A stretch of DNA of 64,000 nucleotides from assembly GCA_013400155.1 (NCBI GenBank), contig VXBM01001004.1:242642-306641 (forward strand), given 5' to 3'. This document shows, piece by piece, positions 33,117 to 45,343 of the stretch (position 1 is its first letter; the number at the start of each line of letters is the position of its first letter). The translations under genes and the position numbers were made by a program. Under the pieces are notes generated by a model that saw only the letters and a program-made list of their open reading frames with translations, ran no database searches and was not told the origin of the DNA. This DNA comes from Helopsaltes ochotensis (lineage: Eukaryota; Chordata; Aves; Passeriformes; Locustellidae).

Positions 33117-36100
33117 GTAGGGCCGGGCCGCTCCGCTCCGCTCGGCGCCGAGGCCGGGCCGGGCCCGCACGGCCCCGGAGGCGCCGAGGGGCTCGGCTTT
33201 GTCGTGCTCTGCTGCTGTGCCGCCCCGCCATCCCTCCCGCCCCGTCGTTCCGGGCATCTCCCGCTTCTCGGGCGGTGTTTGCGGGCAGCTTGCAGGCACC
33301 CGTGTGCCCGGCCGCTGCCCCTCGGTCCGGCCGGCAGCTGCCGGCGCGGATGCGGCACACACAATGAGATAATTGGGTGCCATGTGCCCATTTGACTCGC
33401 TCCCTGCTTGGCAAGGTGCTCCCGCCGGAGAGTTTCTAATTACCATCAGTTGGAGCCAAAGTTAATTTTCTCTCAGTAATTCATTAAACCACGTACTTAG
33501 GAAAAAAAAAAACAAAAAACAAAACCCACAAAACGAAAACCAATCTCCCCCCCCCCCAAAAGAAACCCAACAAACAAAAAAACCAAAAAAACCCCAACCA
33601 AACAAAAAACAAACAACGAGATTATCAAAATAACAAGACAGTTTTAACTGAGGAGTGTTTAGCTTCCTGTGATTCAGAGGCCTCAGCAGAACTCCAGACT
33701 CAAAACGATGAAGTCCTGTATTGATACACATCTGCCTCTCCTTTGAAACACTTACTGTCTGACCTTCTCAGGGTCTTCTGGAGATACTTTGAAGAAACTA
33801 ACCAATGTCTGACTAAAATTACATCTTATGTATGAAACACAAAGCAGAAGCATTGGCTTATTAAGTAAAACAGATGTCAGCAGATCAGATTTACGTATGT
33901 TTATGTATTTGTCTTTGTTTCTTAATCAAATAATGCTGTTGGCCACACACCCTTTTATTTTGGGCAATATCAATCTGCATTAGGAAAAGAAAGATGCAGT
34001 TGACAATCTTCAAGCAGACTAGTGTGCAGATGAGAGATGACTTGCAAAAAGGACATGTCTTTTATGGCTGTGTTGTTTAGATTAAAAAGATTCTCTCATT
34101 GCTTATGGTTGAATCCTCAAAGAATATTACGGGCAGTTTAAAGCACAAGCAAGAAATGTCAAGAAAGGGAACGTGTATGGTGGTATAACAAGAGTAAATA
34201 TACAACAAAGAATTTTTGTCCTGAGAGCTTGTGGATTTCACAGCTAAAACTAACTGCTTTTTGCCTGTGCTTAAGTGCTGAGGATGTAATTATGGCTTTC
34301 CCTCCAGGAAGGACAGCCCATCTACCTGGCAGTGAAGGGAGTAGTGTTTGATGTCACCTCTGGAAAAGGTTAGTGTGCTTCTCCTCTGCTGTCTGCTTTG
34401 CTTTCATATTATTATTCAGTCATTTGTTTTTAAATATTGCCCGTGTATCAGAAGGCTGCCGTTCAATTGCAACAAAAAGATACACTTTTTCCTCTTTTAA
34501 AACCCTCGATTTGCCTCCTCTGACAGCTCCCCTACTAAGGTTTTGTCTAGAACTTACTCTGGTCTGAGATCACAACACGTAGCCAGACAAGCCAGCGCCG
34601 TCCAGGTACCTTGGGCACTGCTAACAAAAGCTGGGAGACACTTCCCATATCCCTGAGTCCTTGCCAGATGTGGGGTCAGGCCACATGGAAGCTACAGCAT
34701 TTTATTGCCCTGGGTACATGAACTGAGCAGATCAAAGCTAACGTGGATGTACCCACTGTACAATATCAGCGCTGCTGCAGCTGCTGCTTTTCCTTCTGTG
34801 CCGGTGTCCACACCCCTTGCTGTTTGTGCCTTCCCCAAGAACTAAAAATGCTTCAATTTGAACTCCTGCTACTTAATCCAGATCTGCTATAAAAAGTTTG
34901 AAGGGACCATGAGGGTCTTAGTCACTTGCCTGGATGTCATCATAAGTAAACTAATGGTTTGTTACTGTGTTTGTACTCCCCTTGTCTGGGCATACACGTT
35001 GGGTTGGCTGATCTCTAATCCTAAATTAAACAAGGCTTGCAAATTCTGGAGTCTACAAACATCTCATGAGAATGTAAAGCACAACTCCCTAAATAATAGG
35101 TAAATTTTAAGAATGCAATATAGGAAGTTCAACAGCTGTATAATCCCAAAAAGTAGGAAATCCAAAGTCAGTTCTGGAAAAAAGAGTCTTAGACTTGAGT
35201 TGTTGCTTTCAGTTCACTGACATTCAGTTCACAGGCTGGTAGAGGCTGAACATACCCTGTACATTGTCAGATCATCACTGGATTTTATTTTTTTTTTTAA
35301 TCTGACAGAATTTTATGGAAAAGGAGCCCCATACAATGCTTTGGTTGGAAAAGACTCAACAAGAGGAGTTGCAAAGATGTCTCTGGATCCAGCAGATCTT
35401 ACACATGACACAGTAAGAAAATGGGCCATCAGTTTAATTCCACTTAGCAAATTTTTATTATTATGCAAGATGATGAGTGATGATTTAGAACTATTTATAT
35501 TTATATAAGTTGATTCACATATTTAAAATCAAAATGCATTAGTTCTCTTTAGATACATAAAATATATTTACTGGTCATGAAAGGTGCTAACAGCCTTCAA
35601 GAGGAAAGTTTTTTATTTGTGGAATTAATACAATTTTTGTAAGCATGTAAAAGGGAAATCACCTGCTGTTTAAAAAGATGCTCACAAAGACAGTGTGAAA
35701 ATCACTTTCTTTGTCAATTGGTTTGGTGTATCCTGATGTGGCAGTGGATGCTAGCTCTGGTGTTGGGCTGTTGCTTGTTTGACCTGAATACCTTAAAGTT
35801 TTGTCAAGGCTGAATTTGAATGGAAAGAATTCAATTACATCCTGTACTATCAATTTTGTTCATCATGCTCTGCAGTGTAAATCCAAAAGCTGACCCTAAG
35901 GTTTACATAACAAAATCATACATCATAACAAAAAAAAAAGCATGTAAATATCTCTATTTTTATTTCTTTGAGACAGGACTTTCATTTCCCTATTTCCTTT
36001 AGACAGGACTCACAGAGGAGGAACTGAAGTCCCTGGATGACATCTTCAATAATGTTTATAAAGCCAAATATCCAATTGTTGGCTATACTTCTCGGCGAAT

Positions 36101-36179
36101 TCTGAATGAGGATGGCAGCCCCAATCTGGACTTCAAACCTGAAGATCAGCCACATTTCAGCATTAAAGATGAGTTTTGA
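32955..36179 (+). CDS. NENF: NENF (neudesin), secreted MAPR-family protein, complete, four coding exons
   Basis: Neudesin is a secreted neurotrophic and metabolic factor with a cytochrome b5-like haem/steroid-binding domain (MAPR family). Coding exons are 32955-33116, 34308-34368, 35309-35412 and 36003-36179, in phase, giving 167 residues against a remembered 172 in human. Residues 1-25 are a signal peptide (LPLPCLLLLLLPADSAE). The MAPR domain runs from about VRLFTEPELARYDG (39-52) through [20 protein letters not shown] and GAPYNALVGKDSTRGVAKMS to about residue 145. Tyr77 and Tyr83 correspond to Tyr107 and the haem-ligand Tyr113 of PGRMC1. The C-terminus ends in KDEF. The start has a strong context (G at -3, G at +4) and is the only one giving a signal peptide. 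The neighbour PACC1 is divergent. Confidence 0.97.
33117..34307 (+). other. NENF intron 1
   Basis: The first 300 bases are CpG-rich; then comes an A/C-rich low-complexity tract, then ordinary AT-rich intron. No other gene is seen. Confidence 0.6.
33498..33620. repeat. A/C-rich low-complexity tract
   Basis: Runs of A are interspersed with C, CC and CCCC, including an uninterrupted run of C at about 33548-33558, in NENF intron 1. Confidence 0.9.
34308..34368 (+). CDS. NENF: NENF coding exon 2
   Basis: This 61-base exon follows ccctccag and encodes [20 protein letters not shown] plus one base, before gttagt. Confidence 0.97.
35309..35412 (+). CDS. NENF: NENF coding exon 3
   Basis: This 104-base exon follows ctgacag and encodes FYGKGAPYNALVGKDSTRG to DPADLTHDT, before gtaaga. 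It carries the haem-pocket tyrosines. Confidence 0.97.
36003..36179 (+). CDS. NENF: NENF coding exon 4 with stop
   Basis: The exon follows cctttag and encodes TGLTEEELKSLDDIF, YKAKYPIVGYTSRRILNEDG and the conserved C-terminus ending HFSIKDEF, then TGA at 36177-36179. Confidence 0.97.
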   Translation, partial: TGLTEEELKSLDDIFNNVYKAKYPIVGYTSRRILNEDGSPNLDFKPEDQPHFSIKDEF

Positions 36180-36227
36180 GGAACATTTTTGTACCTAGAG
36201 AATGCCTGGGGAGAGGCACAGCAGAGT

Positions 36228-36233
36228 ATTAAA
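36228..36233 (+). terminator. Proximal polyadenylation signal of NENF
   Basis: ATTAAA about 50 bases after the stop with a GT-rich element within 20 bases. Confidence 0.5.
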
Positions 36234-37364
36234 TTAATTCCCTGTGTTGTGGAGTTCATTACTACAATTAGCTATCATGAGTCAGTTCTCTGCTCAGAAA
36301 ATATGTGTGTACACACATAGCATAGAGGAAACAAACAGCTCTGTAGGAGTGTCATACACCTGGGCTGTCTGCTGGGAATTACGGGAATTATTTAACCTGC
36401 AAGTTCTTTCTGCCAGGATTTCTCTGTTAAGAAGTGTATAATGTAAAATTACATTCCGTAGAAGAGAGAAAAAAGCTTTCAATATTTGAAATATGAATGG
36501 TCTTTTTGTAAATCCCAAGTTGTTTCCCACTCCTTGGAAACGTGTAAATGAATTATTTGGACAAGCTCACATCAATCCTCTGTGCTTCATGTGAACGTGG
36601 TATCACGAGTACAGACAGGTGCAATAGAGGCTTACATTTTAAAAAGCATTATAGGATTTAATATTTGATGGGTTTGAGAATACTGGATATAAAGCCACCC
36701 AGTCTCCTCAAATGCAGTTACTGGGGAGTATTTCTGCAAAGCCTACAGCTGGAAACTGAGAAAAATAATTCTTTTTCCCCCCCATGAGGACTACTGTGAC
36801 ATTTTAAATAAGACTATTATGTTAGGTTTGGATAAACGACACTTTACTTTTTAAAAATAATTATCAAAGATGTCATCTATATTAGATTATGATGATTTCC
36901 TTCTACCTTCCTCCAATCTTTCTCTGACAAAAAGAGGAAATCATAGCCTACTGTTTGCCACATACTCTTGCAGCACAAGTTTATTATAGCAGTGTAGTGT
37001 TCTGTGGATGTTGTTAGCATTTTTATATTAACAATTTCAGCTCTCATTTTTTATGTCTCTTAGTTGTTTTTTGTTCACTACTGTTTTAATTAAGTGTGTA
37101 GCTCCTCTTCCTCTTAACCTGATACAGAAGTGGAGATTCTGCAGGGTGAAGGCAGACCCCCTTTATGGTGCTTCCCTGGCAGTCTTTCAGCAAGAGGACT
37201 GTAAAAGCCTGAGCTGTAAAAACTGCTGCTAACCCCTGACTTTCACCAACCTAAATAGAATGGGAATTGTCGCATCAGTGGATTTATCTGTCACTGTCAC
37301 CATTTTCATTGATATGGGAAAAACTAAGCAGCTGCTCCCAAATCTGTATTTATAATACAGATAT

Positions 37365-37370
37365 AATAAA
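37365..37370 (+). terminator. Distal polyadenylation signal of NENF
   Basis: AATAAA with a strong T/G-rich downstream element. A further AATAAA at 37652-37657 has weaker surroundings. Confidence 0.5.
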
Positions 37371-37659
37371 AATATGATTCTGTGTTGTTGTTCTATTTCT
37401 TAAGCCTTTTGGTAACTTTCTATGAAGGGAAGATTTTATTAGATGATCCTCCACCTTCTAGTTTGTAGGGGACAGCTGCCTGTCAGTTGAGTAACTAGAA
37501 AAGCTGTTTCTATGTATTTGCCCATTCTTTCATGGTGTTACAGCTTTTATTCTAGATTTGTTTTGTGTCTCACCATTAGACCACTTCATCTGCAGGAGGG
37601 ACTCCACGGCCCCCCCCTCCCCCACTTTTGGATGGTGCTCTGAGTGGAAAAAATAAATC

Positions 37660-40600
37660 AGCATCTTAGAAATAACTATTGCTTCAGATAATTATTTTTG
37701 TGTTACTATTTATTATTACTACTGCTGACCTTTTGATTAGAGACCAACAGCAGCTGGGAGTTTGCTCCTTGCTACCTGTTGTCCTTGTGGGAGTGCATGT
37801 GGGTTTGGTGCTTATGGTGGTTGGTTGTTTGCCAACATTTCACAAATAAGTTTTCAGTTTCAGCCTCCTAGGTTTTTTGCCCTCCTCCTCCTTTCCTTGC
37901 ATGCTACCTGATGGGGCAGCTTCGGTGGTTGTGCTGCTGCGATTACTGTAGAAGTCCTTGCTTCATCTGGGATGACAATATCCAGCTGCATTTCCAAAAA
38001 AAGGCCCCTTGTACCTCGACTGCAGCTCATCACCGCTGAGGGTTTGTGTTCTCTCCCTGCTTTTCCCATTCTCCCTATGAAATCACCTTTGCTGATGTCC
38101 AAGCAGGTAGCTCAGCTTCTGCTTGTACTAAATTTCAGGTTCTTTTCAGTGAGGAAGTGCTCCTGTTGCAACACAAAACGGTGATATAAAACCCCTGCTT
38201 GTAATGGAAGGTCCTCATGATTCCAACCTGTTCTCACCCTTGTCTGTGAGGGGGATACTTTAGTCCTTCTTTTCTGTTATTAAAGACAAGGTTATCACAA
38301 TTGAGTGCACTTTAGAATGCAAAACATTTCCTTTTTGTTTTTATTTCCATTTGGAAACCAAAGGTTTCACATTTAATCACTTCCTAAGCTATTCCACTTG
38401 GGATTCACACTGAATAGAAGTGTTACAACAGTAAGGCTTTAAGTGGACACATCCTTAACACATTTTCACTACTGCTTTTTAAAAATTCATTCAGAGTACC
38501 ACAGTATTTCTTTTAGTGTTAATTCATCAACACTATTTTATGTCTAAGGTTGTTTTACTTGCCAATGGCCTGAAATTTATTTTGCTTGAAAGCAAACTGT
38601 CTGCTATGGCTGCTTTGTTCAGGCAGCTGCATTTCCCTGACCTCTGTATTATTCCAGTAAAACAGGTGCCCTCATGATCTATAAATTGCACTCAAAACAA
38701 GCGAGCTGTGCAAAGCTCTGTTGCATCCCTCCTACTCCACACCTCCTTTGGAGAGTCTAGAATTTCTTTTCAATTTACTTGCTGCCTCCAGATAACATTG
38801 CAAATGTCATTATTTTTGCTGTGTGCTTGCAATATGCATCTTGCTAACTTAGGTCTGAAGTTTTAATGAATTGCTGCACCAAGAATTGCCTTCCTTTAGT
38901 ATTTCATAATAGTTTACTCTTCAGAATGTTAAGAATTATCAGATGGGTTCACTTATCTAGATGATGCATAATCTGAGTTGGTGTTTCCCACCTGGCACTC
39001 TTTTCAACAGTCTCTTACTTTGACCCTAACACATTTGTGACAGGATAAATTCTATCATCCCTACTTTAAGAAGGACTTCTCTTATTAATAACTGAAGCAT
39101 TAGGACTGCAAGTGTAAGCAACAAAAATTCAGTAAAAGGTTTATGAAATGCAAATCAGAGTAGTCTCTTTATTTTTTTGCAGTTGTAGAGAGTGCAGTGA
39201 AGAGAAATTCTCCTAAGAATGTGTTATTAGTTATTGCATCCTAATCTAAACAAGACCACCTGCAATCCTGCAGATTGAGCAGCTGAGATTTTTCCAAGAA
39301 TTCAGGATAAGACATAAAGTATTTCTTTTCAATCCATAATGTGTATATGGACACCATTTTTTTGTTGCCCTCTGCCAAAATATGAGTCTTTCATTGACTT
39401 AAATCAGGTTTTGTATTAGTTCTCCTCTGCTGAAAAGGCCTTGTGATCCTTTGAAAACTGCAGCTTAGGCTACTAACTCTGTGGTCTGATGGTACCACTG
39501 GCTGTGAATTCATCACAACATCAGTGTAGGAGTCAATGTGGGATCACAGTTCAGACTGCACTTGTCCAACCTGCCAGACTTACAAGTTTCAGTAAAAATT
39601 AAAAGGATGCTTATCCGTTTAAGGATGTGCTTTGGAACAGAAGAAGCCTCAAAACAGTTTGTAAATCACCTCCTTTTATTGTTATTTCAAAACCACTATC
39701 AGGCAATACACTCAGCAAATGACAGTGTGGAATGATATTACATTGCTGTAGTTTTCCCTTGTATGACTCCCAAAAACCTGTAGAACAAGAAAAATGGTTT
39801 AGATGACTTTCACATATGTATTCTGTCTCTTATAGATGAATATATTTATCTGAAATGGGCTCAATGTATTTGCACTTGCTCAGGGGAAAATGGAAGAGAT
39901 GTGGAAAGATCCACTTAGGAAGCCCAATGCTAATTTTTCAGCCACTCTGGTTGAACTGAAAGGAAAAGAAGTGAAAAAGCCATCTGACTACTTCTGTGAG
40001 TGAAAAAGCTGCCATTCAGGATTCAGCTGCACACCAGGAAGATGTGCTAAGCAGCTCTGATTAGTATTTGCATATTTTCAGATGAACACTGGATATCTTG
40101 AAATCCCAGAACTGACGTAAGTGATGACAATCACATACTTGGTTACCCATCATCCACTTATTCCTTTGCCTAATGTTTTCCTGTCCATACAGGAAAAGAT
40201 ATACAAACCATGCAATTTATATGACAAATTTGTACTGATGAGTGTAAGTAATATTCATAAAAATGCACATGAACCTGTAAGAGGAAAGCTATTTACATGG
40301 TATACAGAATGTCAGTTTTCAAACAAACTAGTACTTGTCTGTGAATGGTTTGAAACAAAAAAATCACAGAACTTTTAGATCTGTAGCACTTCACTCAGGG
40401 CTCAGTCTGTGAGTGCCAGTTCAGACAATTATAATGTACAACGTATCTGTCTGCTTTGGTAGAAAAATCAGTGCTGTATCAAAAGGTGATTTTTCCCCCC
40501 TCTGTATTCAGTCAGTGTCAAAAGACCTAGGTGTATGATAGGTGGGCATCACTGCTAGAGGTACTCTTAATAGCATAGGCATGATTTTGACCTTGGTATG

Positions 40601-43600
40601 TCCAAAAAAGCCCTAACCCAGAAAACAGAATAGGCGGGAAATGAGAATTTATCTTAGTGTGCTACTGGGACAATTTATACTGGCAAGGTAGATGTGGCAG
40701 AGCAGTCTGATAGCAGTGCTTCCTATTTTTGTTTCTGTCAGATGATATGGCCAACGATGACAATGTAAACTTGTACCCTTATCCATCTGTTGGGCTTTAC
40801 ATAACACCTTCTGGTTTAGCTTTTTTTTCCTGTTCAGTAGAAAGTGTGAGTCCTGGTCTACTTGTTTACAAAACTTACACTTAAATCTTGGCTTGGGTAA
40901 GCTGTTGATGAGAAATCCAAACCAAGAGAAACAGGGATTAATGTTCTGTGAAAAATAGAGCTTGTGCACCTGGATGAACTGCAGAGCCACAGGAAGTACT
41001 CTTGAATAAACAATTTCTTTTAATGTTTCCTGTAAGTTATTTGCAGCGTTGCCATCAGAAATTTTGTACTGTTGATGGATGTTCAGCTTACCATGTTCTG
41101 CAATACTTCTTGACATGACTCTTTATCATTCTGACATGAGATATTATCCTTCTGAGAAGTGAAAAGTTTAGAAGAAACTGGGTGCAGGCCATCTTGGAGA
41201 TAAGCCAGCCAAGAGAAATCAAAATATGACCTAATTTTCCCTCTACTTAAAGAAACCTCTCTGAAAAAGGAAAAGAAATCACTGTCCCAGGGTCTATATT
41301 TTACCTTCTAGATTTTGCTGAAAGTTTTCCCATACTGTGCAAAGACAGCAGATAAAGCCTTGAAAAAACTTGAATCTAAACCCTTGCATTGTGAAAATTT
41401 TAATCCACATCTCAGCCTATCTTCTGGGGCTTTAAAGATTACGGCAACTCAGACAGTGGTGTACAAAGAGTCAAACACATGAATTGACTCAAGCCAGGCC
41501 CAAGCTAGTAGGAATGTCTGAATGTAGAGCTGAAACTTCGAGCTTTCACCCTTCTGTTGTAGACAACAAAATCTTCGAATGAAAAAAAAATTCCTTAAAG
41601 TAGCACTTGTTTCAGCCAGTTTGGGCAGACAGATGATGACTGAAAACTTATTCGTGCCTTGTTCTGTACTGCTTTGCAGGGATTCTAAAATCATTCGTGT
41701 TGGATACAGAACTTAGTTACCAAGCAATTCACTGCCTGGAGGGTTACATTATAGACTAAACTGATAACTGGTTCAAAATAGCCATGGCAGATTAGAAGTA
41801 TCCTCGGAAGGTTATTTGCCTCCTTGAGGGCTGTGGCTCCATAGCCTTTATTTTACACTGCAGATAAAAGTCCAGGTAAACTCAAAATCATTCATTACAT
41901 TTATCCCTTTACTAATTTTTAAGTTTGAGCAAGACTCCTAAAAACTTTACTAATAAGAATAAATATTGTTCCACAAAAAAAGCAAAGGGTTCATTCTGAA
42001 CTGTGCAGCACACCTAAATATACTTAAGGCATAAGTGGTAATCAAAAGGATTACATGTTTAAATTGAGATTACATTCTTAGGTAACATGTCTTGGAAGTG
42101 CCTCAGGCATTTCATGTGTTTTTCCTTTATTGTTTAACTATGTTCTGTACTTTAAAATTGATGCAAGACTTTTTAAGAACAGAGCAGTAGGACTTTCAAG
42201 GCATTTGTGAAGTATTTTTATGTTACACAAAGACAAATGTACATGTGCACCTGAGATACACAACAGATAGATACAGCAATTTAGACAAAGGCAACAGTCT
42301 TACAGTCTTTTAAAACACGTTGTATTCCATGTGTTTCTTAAACTGAACAGGTAACAACACCCTGACACAACAAAAATTATAGGCATAAATGAGCTTGTAG
42401 GGATATCTGAAAAATTCTCAGAATTAATGTGTGTAAAAGACCAATCTATCAAACTTAGTGAACTTGAAAGTATTTTAAGACCATGAGCTTAGCAGGGATG
42501 TTTGGTATGTGGCTGAGCCTCTGTGATTCTACATATTAAATATTATTATTGTCCCTAAATTCCTTCCCATTCCTCTGAGTGGTCTCCTTTGAGTTTAGCA
42601 TGTCTTGCAGCTGGAAGACAACAGGCTGCTGAAAGGTTCATCTGTGAAGCAGCAGCACATCAGTGGAATATAATGATGGGAAGCACAGCAAAGGCAGGGG
42701 AGTGTAACTCTACTTCCAAGAAGCAGCAGAAGATTATAAATAAATCACAGGAGAGTACTCTTTCAGGAGACGTGAAACTTGCTGATGCTCTCAGAGGTAA
42801 GGTTGAACTTGACAACAGAAAAGTGTGACATCCTCCTTGGATACAGTTCTGGGGAAATCAGCATGAATTAAACAGCTCATACTGCTGGCTCCTTGCTTGA
42901 CAACCTCAGTCTCATTTTCCAAAAATATGATGCCTTTGGCTTTGATGCCTTGCAGGTGCCTGGATTCATGGCAAATCACACTGCTGCTCTTCAGTCCATA
43001 ACTTATCAAATTTTCCCAATTCATTTTTAGTGATGCCCTTTGCGGTTTAAGAAAGAAGGCTGGAGTTTAGCCAATGAAGAGGTGACCTGGGACACAAAAA
43101 CGAAGGTGCAGTTCTCAGCTTCACTATAGCTTGGCCATCCTTAATAATAGGCTTCCTAGCTGTTAAATAAAGTGGTGTTTTCCTTGAATTCCTTGTGATT
43201 TTTATCCCTGCTGTGATTCCAGCCTCTTGAGGAAAGTAATGTTGACTGGACATTTGGGCTGGTGGGATGCCAAGATGGCTAGAGTATCAAATATATGTTC
43301 AACTTTATGGAACTCTAACTTTTACTTTCCTCACTCCAAAGAGGTATCACTTTGTGGTACTTCATCTTTCAGCTGAAGTGAGTATGGTTTACCCCGTGCT
43401 GATCCAAGTAATGTGTATTTATGGGAACCTTTAATACATAGGAGAATAGTTACAAACCATTATTCTACCATACTGTAGCTCATTTTATTGCAAGGTCTGT
43501 CGGAGGCAGTGTGTGTAAATTTCTCATGGTACTGTGAAAACATGAATATAAGTTAGTCTAAGTCTTTGAAATGTATCTGGTTTATGTTACCCTTAAAAAA

Positions 43601-45230
43601 CCCCATCCACTAGGCTGTTTGATTTAAGAACAACAGAAATAAATCAGGGGTTTTCCTGGTACTAGCTGAAAAATCATCTCACTGAATGTGTTTTCTTTAC
43701 AGCTGGTAATCTGCTGTCCACTTGTATTTTTCATTGTGCACACTGCTGGTAGTCACATAACAATCACTGGAATAATTGCATTAATTATCATAAATACTTT
43801 TAACATTTTACTTCAAATATATATATAAACATTCTGTTTTCAATGGAAGTGAACTAAAATTAGACAACTAGCACCATGTGACTTGAAAAGTCTCCATGAG
43901 CTACTGGAAAGCACTTCTTGATTTATAGACAGAGTTTGGAAAGCCAAGTAAATTCTGTAGAATGTTTATATAAAAGCATTACACTCCACAACTTCCTCTA
44001 ACTGGACTGTCCTTTCATTTATGTCTTTTTCCATCAACTCATTTAGACTGACTCATTGCACCTAAAAATAGTTTAGATTTACTTTATCTTTTTATACTCA
44101 GAATAACACCACAAAGTGGATCATGCCTACATGCAGTTATCTGAGGAAACCTACTCTGTTATTTCAGTTCACTCCTTTTGGAGCACGGAAATCACTGAAC
44201 CACATATTAAGTTGGTATAAATTTAAATCACCATGAAAGTCAAGGAAGATATGTGCAGGAATCTGATCCCCACTTAAAAATGTAACAAAGATTACTGTCT
44301 AGGCCCTGGAGAATGTCTCACCTCTAGATAACCCTTTTAGAAACAGCATGACTGCAGTGCTGTTAATGGAATCATCCCAGATCTCTGTTGGTGTTACTTC
44401 AAATAAATCCAGGCTTCTTGAATTTTAATTCTTTTGCAATTTTTTTCCATGTAGCAGGAGGTACATGCAGCTTTACACCACAGGAGCCAAAGGAGGAACT
44501 CTGTGAATAGCAAGTTCTTACCCTGTCTGGGACAAATCACAAAACACAAACACTCAAATGTAGTTCATTATTCTGTGCCTTGCAATGTGGTGGGGTTATT
44601 TTTTAGAGAAAAACCCCAAACCAAAACAAAAAAAGGATTAGAAGAATTTCAGAGGGAAAAGGGACTATACCTGCACACCAGAGAGTTAGCATGAACTTTA
44701 ACAGTAAGGCTTGTACACACTTGTTTACACATTTTCAGACAGCACAAAACTTTAAAAATATTGGTATGCAGTAGGAGAAAATAATATGAAGGACTTAATC
44801 CAAGGGAGTACAGCATAGATGTTATTTACCTGTTATTTATCTACTTCAGAAAACAGATTTTTGCCTCAAGCTATAAATCATTAAGGCCTCTAACTTTCAA
44901 ACAGTGCATCACAAATTTGCTTTCCGGTTTGTAAAATCATCCTAATACGCCTCAGCATGTTTTCTTTCAAGAAAGCCTACAGAGAGCCAGCTGTCTGAGC
45001 TGGTTGTGTTGCTATGTAAGATTTGTGCATAAGTGTCTCACTGGGAGTTTTGTTTTGGTTCTGTCATTTAATATTCATGACAATCACCATTAAGCTGCCA
45101 GCTGAGCTGCCTTAGCATCCTGCCTCCAGACAAAGTCAAAAGTTTACTCTTAGCCCACACAGCTCCTGGAAGCCTGCACTTCCACATTACTGGTTATTTT
45201 GGCTTGCATTTCTTATATTTAAACTAACAG
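37660..45230. other. Intergenic sequence downstream of NENF, first part
   Basis: AT-rich sequence in which I see no gene, RNA gene or recognised mobile element. The longest open frame (minus strand, 40649-41116, 155 codons) has no recognisable motif and is of a length expected by chance. Confidence 0.55.
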
Positions 45231-45343
45231 GAGAAAAAGAAAACAACAACAACAGAAAAAAAAAAAACCCCAAAAAAACCAAACCCCAACCAAACAAAAA
45301 AACCCCAACAAAACACAAAAAACCCCACCAAAAAACAACCCTA
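45231..45343. repeat. A/C-rich low-complexity tract
   Basis: The tract starts with AAC units, then long A runs are separated by CC and CCCC. It is very similar in style to the tracts at 33498 and 57341. Confidence 0.9.

Larger units (their letters stand above)
32640..33420 (+). promoter_or_regulatory. CpG-rich promoter and first-exon region of NENF
   Basis: Dense CpG dinucleotides begin inside the CR1 fragment and continue through exon 1 into intron 1. There is no TATA box near the start; a TATA-less CpG-island promoter with the CT repeat and GC boxes is the likely arrangement. Confidence 0.7.
36180..37390 (+). other. NENF: NENF 3' untranslated region (inferred maximum extent)
   Basis: Noncoding sequence after the stop, with ATTAAA at 36228-36233 followed by ctgtgttgtgg and AATAAA at 37365-37370 followed by ctgtgttgttgttct. 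Both are plausible ends and would give short and long isoforms. Confidence 0.55.

Noticed and set aside
32810..33446. Several long GC-rich open frames on the minus strand opposite NENF exon 1
   Set aside because: They are shadows of a CpG-rich region that lacks stops; the plus-strand frame has the signal peptide and the splice structure.
40649..41116. Minus-strand open frame of 155 codons in the intergenic region
   Set aside because: It has no recognisable domain, composition like its surroundings, no splice partner and no promoter. About one frame of this length is expected by chance in a window of this size.
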